A stretch of 33,046 nt of DNA from an uncultured Pedobacter sp. Its GTDB lineage: Bacteria; Bacteroidota; Bacteroidia; Sphingobacteriales; Sphingobacteriaceae. The stretch spans positions 1-33,046 of the forward strand of contig NZ_CAMLIG010000039.1 in NCBI RefSeq assembly GCF_946480185.1, read 5' to 3'. This document shows, in pieces, positions 23,041-30,568 of this stretch (its first letter is position 1; each line of letters begins with the position of its first letter). A model generated the notes under the pieces. That model was not told the origin of the DNA. It made no database searches and worked only from the letters and a program-made list of their open reading frames with translations. The translations under genes were made by a program, and so were the position numbers.

Positions 23041-23844
23041 ATGGCAAAGAAAAAAAGGAATCTATTCACCTTAGATGCAATTATATCATGGGGTGCTACA
23101 GTAGTAATTATTGGAGCAATGTTTAAAATACTTCACTTACCCGGTGGAGAGCTGATTATTGGTATCGGTTTGGGTACCGAGGCGTTCTTGTTCTTTATTA
23201 TGGGTTTTGTGCCTCCTCATAAAGATCCACACTGGGAAAAGGTATATCCTCAGCTTTCTGAAGATTTTGAAGGTACACCAATTGACATGTCTAAACCAGT
23301 AAAGCTTAACGAACTTGAAATCAAAGGTTCTACAGGTGGTGGAGGTATACCAGATTTGAAAATGGGAGATGATGCAATCGCAAAAATAAAAGCCGGATTA
23401 GAAAATTTCACAAATAAAGTAAGCGCAATTTCTAATGCAGCAGACGCAACTATTGCTACAGAAGATTTTGTAGGCAACGTAAAAGCGGCTTCAACTAAGG
23501 TAAACAGTTTAGGTGTTGCTTTCGATCATGCAACTGCAGGAGTTGCTGCTATTGCTACTGCTTCAGAAGGTGCTAAAGAGTATAACAACCAAATCAATAA
23601 CTTGGGTAAAAATATTTCAGCGCTAAACGCGGTGTATGAATTAGAATTGCAGGATTCAAGTGCACATTTGAAATCAATGAATAAATTTTATTCAAACCTT
23701 TCTCAAACCATGTCTAATTTTAATGATTCCGTGGATGATTCTAAACAGTTTAAAGATGAAGTTGCAAAACTGTCTAAAAACCTGTCTAGTTTAAATGCAG
23801 TTTATGGCAATATGCTTTCTGCGATGAATCAACCAAGAGCATAA
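23041..23844 (+). CDS. gldL: Type IX secretion/gliding inner-membrane motor protein GldL
   Basis: A 267-residue protein. Two N-terminal transmembrane helices (about 13-32, IISWGATVVIIGAMFKILHL, and 38-58) are followed by a long cytoplasmic domain with coiled-coil character (about 115-265). FKILHLPGGE and the FMGFVPPH boundary are typical of GldL. E48 in the second helix (GTEAFLFF) is in the region of the conserved acidic residue thought to carry protons. GldL and GldM form the proton-driven motor that powers secretion and gliding. gldM follows after 42 bases. Confidence 0.95.
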   Translation: MAKKKRNLFTLDAIISWGATVVIIGAMFKILHLPGGELIIGIGLGTEAFLFFIMGFVPPHKDPHWEKVYPQLSEDFEGTPIDMSKPVKLNELEIKGSTGGGGIPDLKMGDDAIAKIKAGLENFTNKVSAISNAADATIATEDFVGNVKAASTKVNSLGVAFDHATAGVAAIATASEGAKEYNNQINNLGKNISALNAVYELELQDSSAHLKSMNKFYSNLSQTMSNFNDSVDDSKQFKDEVAKLSKNLSSLNAVYGNMLSAMNQPRA

Positions 23845-23886
23845 TCATTAATATTTAATTTAAAAAAACGTTTTAAAAATTAAGAT

Positions 23887-25416
23887 ATGGCAGGCGGTAA
23901 GGAAACCCCAAGGCAGAAGATGATCGGTATTATGTACTTGGTGCTAATGGCTATGTTAGCACTTAACGTAAGTAATACCGTATTAGATGCTTTTAAAACA
24001 GTAAGGGATGGTTTGGAGACGAGCAATAAAAACATGAACGACCGTTTAGGTTTTATCATGAACTTGTTTAAAAACTATTACGATAATGCTCCTAAAAAAG
24101 CAGAAGAAAATTATAGAAAGGCCCAAGAAGCTAAAAAGATTGGAGATGGAATTGTAAAGGAGATTGAGGATCTAAAACAACATTTGATTAAAGAAACAGA
24201 TGGTTTGGACGATCATGGAGATTTAAAGAAAAGAGACGATTTAGGCATTTCTCATAAAGAATTAGTTGAAGGTAAAAAGGGCGATGCTCTACAAAAGAAA
24301 ATTGAAGAGGCGGGAAAAAAGCTAGCGGCTTTAGTAGGTCAAACTCCTCAGGCAATTGGTTTAGAGTTAGTGTGGCCTAAAATAAATCCAAGCACAAAAA
24401 TTCCACAATCATGGGCGGATTATAATTTTGGAGAAGGAAAACCGCTAACATCTACCATTACCTTGTTATCTAAGTTTCAAAACGATGCGAAAAACGCAGA
24501 AGCTTATGTAATTAGTAAATTATACCAAGAAACCACCGGTGGCGGTGTTGTTGATTCGTACAGAGCCGTAGCTGTTGCAAAAAGCAGTTATATTTTGGCA
24601 GGTCAAACTTATGAAGCTGATGTTTTTTTAACTGCAGGGAGTTCAAGCATTCCAATTACTGCAACAGTTAACGGTTCAACGCTTCCTAATGAAAACGGTG
24701 TTGCTAAATACAAATCTGGCGGGACAAAAGAAGGTGTTTATAAGTGGACTGGTACGGTGTCTTTTAAAGATCCAACTACCGGAGTTATAAAATCATTTAC
24801 TACTGATCCAATCGAGTATCAGGTTGCAAAACCTTCTGCGGTGGTATCACCAGATAAAATGAACGTATTTTATAAAGGTGTTGCTAACCCGGTTTCTGTT
24901 TCTGCGCCAGGTATCGCAAAAGAAAAACTTAAAGTGAGTATTTCTAACGGATCTATAAGCGGTGCAAACGGAAATTATGTAGTAAAAGTAAGCGGCGGAA
25001 CAGAAGCTACAGTTACTGTTTCGGCAGAGATTGAAAAAGGAAAGTCACAAGTTTTAGGCGCAACAAAATTTAGAATTAAACAAGTACCGGATCCAATAGC
25101 AACTTTTGCCAATAAAGCTTCTGGTCAAATCTCATCGGCAACAGCCAGATCAACAAGTGGATTAGAAGCTGAATTGAAGAATTTTGACTTTGATTTAAAA
25201 TTTAGAGTGATTAGTTTCAACTTATTTATTACCAGACCAAGACAGGATCCTTTATTTTACCAATCTAAAGAAGGTAGTTTTAGCGGGGCAATAAAACAGA
25301 ATATGAACAGTTTAAACCCCGGTGATATGTTGAGTTTCCAAAACATAGTAGTTGCGGGTGAAGATGGTACAACAAGAACCCTTGAGGGCGCAGTAAGTAT
25401 TTCAGTAGGTAGATAA
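23887..25416 (+). CDS. gldM: Type IX secretion/gliding motor protein GldM
   Basis: A 509-residue protein. The N-terminus MAGGKETPRQKMIGIMYLVL is a GldM hallmark; one transmembrane helix (about 12-33) anchors a large periplasmic part. The region 35-220 is helical (domain D1), then repeated beta domains (about 225-509). The strand-rich C-terminal domain with KQVPDPIATFANKASG contacts the GldK/N ring in known structures. Together with GldL it converts proton flow to motion. The stop is one base before the gldN ATG, which indicates tight translational coupling. Confidence 0.96.
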   Translation: MAGGKETPRQKMIGIMYLVLMAMLALNVSNTVLDAFKTVRDGLETSNKNMNDRLGFIMNLFKNYYDNAPKKAEENYRKAQEAKKIGDGIVKEIEDLKQHLIKETDGLDDHGDLKKRDDLGISHKELVEGKKGDALQKKIEEAGKKLAALVGQTPQAIGLELVWPKINPSTKIPQSWADYNFGEGKPLTSTITLLSKFQNDAKNAEAYVISKLYQETTGGGVVDSYRAVAVAKSSYILAGQTYEADVFLTAGSSSIPITATVNGSTLPNENGVAKYKSGGTKEGVYKWTGTVSFKDPTTGVIKSFTTDPIEYQVAKPSAVVSPDKMNVFYKGVANPVSVSAPGIAKEKLKVSISNGSISGANGNYVVKVSGGTEATVTVSAEIEKGKSQVLGATKFRIKQVPDPIATFANKASGQISSATARSTSGLEAELKNFDFDLKFRVISFNLFITRPRQDPLFYQSKEGSFSGAIKQNMNSLNPGDMLSFQNIVVAGEDGTTRTLEGAVSISVGR

Positions 25417-25417
25417 C

Positions 25418-26320
25418 ATGAAAAAATTAAGCATCATCTCGTTATTAGTGTGCGTTACTTTTCAGGTCTTTGCACAAAAAGATTCTGATAAACCCAAAGT
25501 AATGCCTATTTATTCGATTTTTCAGAAAGCTGACGCGATAAAGACGGCGAGAGAGAAAGAACTAGGTAAGGAACCCGTAAACTGTGCTCCTGAATTACCG
25601 CGAGTAAAAAGCGATGACGTTATTTTTGCAAAGCGTTTAACTCGGGATATTTATTTTGCAGACCCTGCTAACAGATATCTTACGCCGGTAGATACCAACA
25701 AGAACTTTTTGACTGTTTTATTGAGAGGAATATCTGAAAAGAAAATTGAGGCTTACCAAACTTGGAATCCGAGTACGGGTAGGGTTGAAGAACTAATTGA
25801 TTACAATACTTTATTAACCAAAACAGATGCGTCTGCGGGCTTGGGTTATCCTTTGCAATTTGCAGATCAGGAACTTTTAGCGAAATGCGGTTTAAGAATT
25901 GTTGAAGATTGGTATTTTGACACTAACAGATCAGAATTTAAATCTTTCATTATCGCTATTGGTTTAATTGTTCCAAGCTCTGCAGCAAGTTCTGCAAGTG
26001 TGCCAAAGCTAAAAGATCCTAATGTTAAATTGGGCGAGGCAGGTGCCGATATGGTGGGCTTGTTTTATGTCAATTATCCTACCATCAGAAATTATATCTG
26101 CCAGTTTAATGTTTATCATCCAAATGAAAAGATTAGATACAGTTTTGATGATGTATTTCAGTTGCGATATTTTTCAAGTTTAATTATAGAAGAATCAAAT
26201 CCTGATGGCTACAAATTGGCAAACAGACCAGATTTGAAGTCAGGATTGGATAAGCTTTTGGAGGCTGATAGAATTAAGAAATCTTTAATCCAGTACGAAC
26301 AAGATATGTGGGAACACTAG
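25418..26320 (+). CDS. gldN: Type IX secretion/gliding ring protein GldN
   Basis: A 300-residue periplasmic protein with a signal peptide (MKKLSIISLLVCVTFQVFAQ). Conserved GldN segments: DVIFAKRLTRDIYFADPANR, ILLRG-type strand (FLTVLLRGISEKKIEAYQTW), and GLRIVEDWYFDTNRSEF. The C-terminal part, PTIRNYICQFNVYHPNEKIR then SFDDVFQLRYFSSLI, is also typical. GldN pairs with GldK to form the periplasmic ring of the type IX machine. Last gene of the operon, followed by a terminator that overlaps uvrC. Confidence 0.95.
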   Translation: MKKLSIISLLVCVTFQVFAQKDSDKPKVMPIYSIFQKADAIKTAREKELGKEPVNCAPELPRVKSDDVIFAKRLTRDIYFADPANRYLTPVDTNKNFLTVLLRGISEKKIEAYQTWNPSTGRVEELIDYNTLLTKTDASAGLGYPLQFADQELLAKCGLRIVEDWYFDTNRSEFKSFIIAIGLIVPSSAASSASVPKLKDPNVKLGEAGADMVGLFYVNYPTIRNYICQFNVYHPNEKIRYSFDDVFQLRYFSSLIIEESNPDGYKLANRPDLKSGLDKLLEADRIKKSLIQYEQDMWEH

Positions 26321-26356
26321 TTGATGAGAATTAAAAAGTAAAAAATAATAAAACAA

Positions 26357-26385
26357 AAGCTCTTCCTATTCGGAAGGGCTTTTTT
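26357..26385 (+). terminator. Terminator of gldKLMN, overlapping the 3' end of uvrC
   Basis: AAGCTCTTCC, loop TATTC, GGAAGGGCTT (one G-U pair), then TTTTTT on the plus strand. The hairpin lies inside the final codons of the convergent uvrC gene. Confidence 0.8.
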
Positions 26386-28174
26386 GTTGGAAAAAATTTA
26401 GAAGTGCTTTTGTTTGTTTTGCGTTGATCACGGTTAAAAGTTCTGCTTCTGTGGCTTCTTTTATTTTTTTTACCGATTTAAAATGCTTTAGTAAGTTTTG
26501 AGAAGACGTTTTTCCGATACCTTCAATTAATTCAAGTTCGGTTTTTAAAGTCCCCTGATCCCTTTTTTTACGATGAAAGGTAATCCCAAAACGGTGCGCC
26601 TCATCACGTAATTGCTGAATGATTTTCAAGGTCTCCGATTTTTTATCTAAATATAAAGGATATTGATCGCCCGGATAATACAACTCTTCCAAGCGTTTGG
26701 CAATTCCAATAATGGCAACTTTGTTATAAATGCCCAATAATTTTAGACTTTTAACAGCAGATGAAAGCTGGCCTTTTCCACCGTCAATTACAATGAGTTG
26801 CGGTAAGCTTTCTCCTTCTTCGGTTAATCGCTTATAGCGTCTATAAACAGCTTCTTCCATGGTGGCAAAATCATTTGGGCCTTCTACCGTTTTTACATTA
26901 AAATGCCGGTAGTCTTTTTTGGAAGGCTTAGCATCTTTAAACACAACAATTGCCGAAACTGGGAAATCTCCCTGAAAGTTGGAGTTATCAAAACATTCGA
27001 TATGTCGGGGCAACTCGCTCAAACGTAAATCTTTTTGCATCTGTGCCAGCAAACGGTCTGTGCGAAACTCAGGATTTAGTTTTTCGTATTGGTCAATTTT
27101 ATCCTTTTTAAAGAAGAGTACATTTTTTTGAGACAATTCTAAAAGTTTTTTCTTTTCACCTTGTTTAGGGACCGTAAATTTTACGTTTTCGTCTTCTAGC
27201 TCCATCTCAAATGGAACAATAATCTCTTTAGATGAACTTTCAAACTTTGAACGGAATTCAGAAATAGCGATAGACAAAAGCTCTTCGTCAGACTCGTCTA
27301 GTTTCTTTTTGATTTCTATGGTTTGCGTTTGGATGATAGTGCCATGCATTACCTTTAAATAGTTAACAAAGCTTATCTTCTCATCAGAAGCGATACTAAA
27401 AACGTCCACTTCGGTAATTGATGAGTTTACAATTGTTGATTTGCTTTGGTATCGCTCCAATAAATCATATTTTGATTGTAAGCGGTGCGCTTCTTCAAAA
27501 TGTAATTGACTAGCTTCATCGGTAATTTGTGCTTTTAACGCTCTTAAAACGTTACCTATTTTACCATTTAAAATATCTTTAATTTCTTCTATAAATTGGT
27601 TGTAACTTTCTTCAGATTGATACGCTTCGCAAGGTCCTTTACAGTTGCCAATTTGGTATTCTAAGCATACTTTAAATTTGCCCGCTTTTATATTTGTAGG
27701 AGTTAAAGCAAGGTTGCAGGTTCTTAAAGGATAAGTATCTTTGATTAGATCTAAAATATGATGCATCATACTTACCGACGGGTAGGGGCCAAAGTATTTA
27801 CTGCCATCTTTTATCAGTCTTCGGGTAGCGAAAATGCGTGGAAAAGGTTCGTTTTTGATCACAATCCAAGGATAAGTTTTATCATCCTTTAGCATTACAT
27901 TATAGCGAGGCTGATGCTTTTTTATCAAGCTGTTTTCTAACAACCAAGCATCAATTTCAGTATCTACGATGGTAAAAGTTAAACTACGGATTTTACTAAC
28001 CAGCACTTTAGTTTTTGCGTTTACCTTATAATTATCGTTGATAAAGTAAGATGCTACTCTATTTCTTAAATCTTTGGCTTTTCCAATGTAAATGAGTTCG
28101 CCATCGGCATTGTAATATTGGTACACGCCGGGTTTGTGAGGAACGTTTTTTAAAGCCGATTTATAATCAAACAT
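26366..28174 (-). CDS. uvrC: Excinuclease ABC subunit C
   Basis: About 602 residues from ATG 28174; a TTG three codons upstream is not needed. GIY-YIG nuclease at the N-terminus (GVYQYYNADGELIYIGKAKD at about 16-35), a four-cysteine region around CNLALTPTNIKAGKFKVCLE, the UVR motif (about 200-235), a central UvrC RNaseH-like domain starting RHIECFDNSNFQGDFPVSAI and PQLIVIDGGKGQLSSA, and a C-terminal helix-hairpin-helix ELELIEGIGKTSSQNLLKHF. It makes both incisions in nucleotide excision repair with UvrA and UvrB. TATTTTTG lies 6 bases before the ATG. Confidence 0.96.
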   Translation of the reverse strand: MFDYKSALKNVPHKPGVYQYYNADGELIYIGKAKDLRNRVASYFINDNYKVNAKTKVLVSKIRSLTFTIVDTEIDAWLLENSLIKKHQPRYNVMLKDDKTYPWIVIKNEPFPRIFATRRLIKDGSKYFGPYPSVSMMHHILDLIKDTYPLRTCNLALTPTNIKAGKFKVCLEYQIGNCKGPCEAYQSEESYNQFIEEIKDILNGKIGNVLRALKAQITDEASQLHFEEAHRLQSKYDLLERYQSKSTIVNSSITEVDVFSIASDEKISFVNYLKVMHGTIIQTQTIEIKKKLDESDEELLSIAISEFRSKFESSSKEIIVPFEMELEDENVKFTVPKQGEKKKLLELSQKNVLFFKKDKIDQYEKLNPEFRTDRLLAQMQKDLRLSELPRHIECFDNSNFQGDFPVSAIVVFKDAKPSKKDYRHFNVKTVEGPNDFATMEEAVYRRYKRLTEEGESLPQLIVIDGGKGQLSSAVKSLKLLGIYNKVAIIGIAKRLEELYYPGDQYPLYLDKKSETLKIIQQLRDEAHRFGITFHRKKRDQGTLKTELELIEGIGKTSSQNLLKHFKSVKKIKEATEAELLTVINAKQTKALLNFFQQKSPSE

Positions 28175-28180
28175 ATTTAA

Positions 28181-28188
28181 CAAAAATA
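28181..28188 (-). promoter_or_regulatory. Bacteroidota -7 promoter box for uvrC
   Basis: TATTTTTG on the minus strand is an exact TAnnTTTG match, 6 bases before the uvrC ATG, so the leader would be very short. Confidence 0.45.
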
Positions 28189-28219
28189 AAAGGGGCTATC
28201 TAAAAAAAGTTATGCTTTT

Positions 28220-28288
28220 GTCAGTTTGAGCGGAGTCGAAGCCTTTTCAGTACTATTCAGGATACATTTCGACTCCGCTCAATGTGAC
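28220..28288. repeat. Inverted repeat between uvrC and the PBP gene
   Basis: Arms GTCAGTTTGAGCGGAGTCGA and TCGACTCCGCTCAATGTGAC (with adjoining A/T) pair with two mismatches over 21 bases around a 27-base centre. This is the TTCGACTCCGCTCA-type dispersed repeat of Bacteroidota; a half-site is at 7063. It begins 34 bases past the PBP stop codon and may act as its 3'-end structure. Confidence 0.75.
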
Positions 28289-28321
28289 AGGTTCGGTGTT
28301 TTTGGACAGGCTCCTAATTTA

Positions 28322-30568
28322 TTAAAACCCTAATCTTTCATCAGGATTCGCTCCTGTTTCACTGGGTTTCTGCTTTTCTTGGTTTTGGTATTGGTCGCAA
28401 TCTAAAGTTACCGTAACACCATTTTTTGGTGGAGCAAAATCTACGTTCTTCTTAATCCCTAAAGATGCATCCGCATACACTTTTTTCATAAACAGTGCAA
28501 AAATCGGCAATGCAGTATTAGCGCCTTCACCAAGGTTTGTAGTTCTAAAATGTATGGCTCTATCTTCGCAACCGGTCCAAACACCAGCTACTAATTGTGG
28601 TGTGATTCCCATAAACCAACCGTCAGAGTTATCATTGGTAGTTCCTGTTTTACCTCCAATAGGATTTGTTAAACCGTACTTGTACCGAAGCCTAACCCCG
28701 GTTCCCTGCTCAACTACGCCTTTTAACATATAAGTCATTACATAAGCAGTTTCTTCATTTAAAGCCTGTACAACCTTTGGTTTGCGTTCATATAAAACGT
28801 TTCCATTTTTATCTTCAATGCGGGTAAGATAAATAGGTTCTGTCCAAACTCCATGGTTTACAAAAGCACTGTAAGCTCCTGTCATATCATAAACAGATGC
28901 TTCAAATGAGCCTAAAGCAATAGAAGGGTAGGGCGGAACATCGGAAGTAATTCCCATCCGTTTAATGAGTGTAGCAACTGCGGTTGGCCCAACTTGTTGC
29001 ATTACCCAAGCTGTAATAAAATTCTGTGAGTTTGCTAAGGCTTCTCTTAAAGTTAAATATCCCGGAATTGAACCATAACCTTTTGGCGTCCAAGGGTCTC
29101 CATATCCGGTAACGGTATAAGGAACGTTATCAACCTGATAACAAGGAGAGTAGCCATTTGCCATTGCAACTGCGTAAGTAAAAGGTTTAGCGGTTGAACC
29201 CACTTGTCTGGTCCCCATTTTTACTTGGTCGTATTTAAAATGTTCAAAGTCAATTCCTCCAACCCAAGCCTTAACTTCTCCAGTTTCCGGATCCATCGCC
29301 ATCATAGAATTTCTCAAAAACATCTTATAATATTTAATGGAATCTATTGGTGTCATAGTGGTATCTATGTTTCCTTTCCAACTAAAGATTTCCATTTTTG
29401 TAGGCGTATTAAAATCAGCCTTGATTTCCTCGTCGGATTTACCCTCATCTTTAAGAACAGCGTACCGATCAGATCTTTTCATTCCTTGGATAATCAGATT
29501 TTCGTTTCCTTTAAAAGGATTTCTTCCTTTCCAATGACTATTAAACTGCGCCTGCAAATCTTTCATATATTCCCTTTGCGCCTGTTCTGCGTACAACTGC
29601 ATTTTTGAATCAATGGTGGTATATACTTTTAAGCCGTCTCTGTCCAAATCGTACGGAGTTCCATCAGCTTTTGTGATGGAAAGGCTGGCAAAAGTTTTTT
29701 GAATGTCTTGCTTAAGAATAGTTCTAAAATAGGTAGCTAAACCTTCGTTATGGTTGGTGGGCCTAAAATGCAATTCTAAACCTTTTTGTTTAGATGATTG
29801 ATATACCTCTTCACTGATATAGTCTCCATCACGCATTTTGCCCAATATCAGGTTTCGTCTTCCTAAAGATCTGTCAGGATTTCTGGTAGGAGAATAAAGT
29901 GTGACGCCCTTTAAAATACCAACTAATGTTGCTGCTTGTGCCGCACTAAGTTTTGCGGGAGTTGTATTGAAGTAGGTACGAGCAGCAGCTTTTATTCCAT
30001 AAGAATTATTGCCGAAATCAACCGTATTTAAGTACATGGTGATGATTTCTTCTTTGGTATAGTTACGTTCCAGTTTAATGGCAACAACTAATTCGCGTAA
30101 TTTTTGCGGTATTCTTTTTACAAAAGATTTAGCTCTTCCTTCATTAGAAAAAAGATTGAGCGCTAATTGCTGGGTAATAGTGCTTCCGCCCTGTTTTTTT
30201 CCGATTAAATTGTAAAGAAATATGGTAAAAGTTCTTTTAAAGTCAATTCCAGAATGTTCTTTAAAACGCTCGTCTTCAGTTGAAATTAATGCGTTAATTA
30301 CATTGGGTGAAATTTCTTGATAACTGATATTGGACCTATTTTGTACAAAGTAATTCCCTAGTTCTGCTTTATCTGAGGTGTAAATAACTGAAGCCTGATT
30401 GCTCTTCGGGTTTTCTAAATCTCTGAAAGAGGGCAATTCGCCAAATAGGCCGAAGCCGGTTGCAATAAATATTAATGCAATAAAAGCGATAAAGCCAAGT
30501 AGCGTTTTCCAAAATATTTTGTTGTACCTGGTAATATCCGCTTTCGTTAAAATTGTTTTGTCTTGCAT
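28322..30568 (-). CDS. Bifunctional class A penicillin-binding protein (PBP1A type)
   Basis: A 748-residue protein. Short cytoplasmic tail, one membrane helix (about 20-43), glycosyltransferase 51 domain (about 65-240) with catalytic E98 in STEDERFKEHSGIDF and GGSTITQQLALNLF, then a transpeptidase domain: SxxK in GSTAKPFTYA near 457, SxN in ANSQNF, and KTG in GGKTGTTNDNSDGWF near 641. It polymerises and crosslinks peptidoglycan. Its ATG overlaps the stop of the sprE/porW-like gene by one base (TAATG), so the two are translationally coupled, a link between wall synthesis and the secretion machine. Confidence 0.95.
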   Translation of the reverse strand: MQDKTILTKADITRYNKIFWKTLLGFIAFIALIFIATGFGLFGELPSFRDLENPKSNQASVIYTSDKAELGNYFVQNRSNISYQEISPNVINALISTEDERFKEHSGIDFKRTFTIFLYNLIGKKQGGSTITQQLALNLFSNEGRAKSFVKRIPQKLRELVVAIKLERNYTKEEIITMYLNTVDFGNNSYGIKAAARTYFNTTPAKLSAAQAATLVGILKGVTLYSPTRNPDRSLGRRNLILGKMRDGDYISEEVYQSSKQKGLELHFRPTNHNEGLATYFRTILKQDIQKTFASLSITKADGTPYDLDRDGLKVYTTIDSKMQLYAEQAQREYMKDLQAQFNSHWKGRNPFKGNENLIIQGMKRSDRYAVLKDEGKSDEEIKADFNTPTKMEIFSWKGNIDTTMTPIDSIKYYKMFLRNSMMAMDPETGEVKAWVGGIDFEHFKYDQVKMGTRQVGSTAKPFTYAVAMANGYSPCYQVDNVPYTVTGYGDPWTPKGYGSIPGYLTLREALANSQNFITAWVMQQVGPTAVATLIKRMGITSDVPPYPSIALGSFEASVYDMTGAYSAFVNHGVWTEPIYLTRIEDKNGNVLYERKPKVVQALNEETAYVMTYMLKGVVEQGTGVRLRYKYGLTNPIGGKTGTTNDNSDGWFMGITPQLVAGVWTGCEDRAIHFRTTNLGEGANTALPIFALFMKKVYADASLGIKKNVDFAPPKNGVTVTLDCDQYQNQEKQKPSETGANPDERLGF

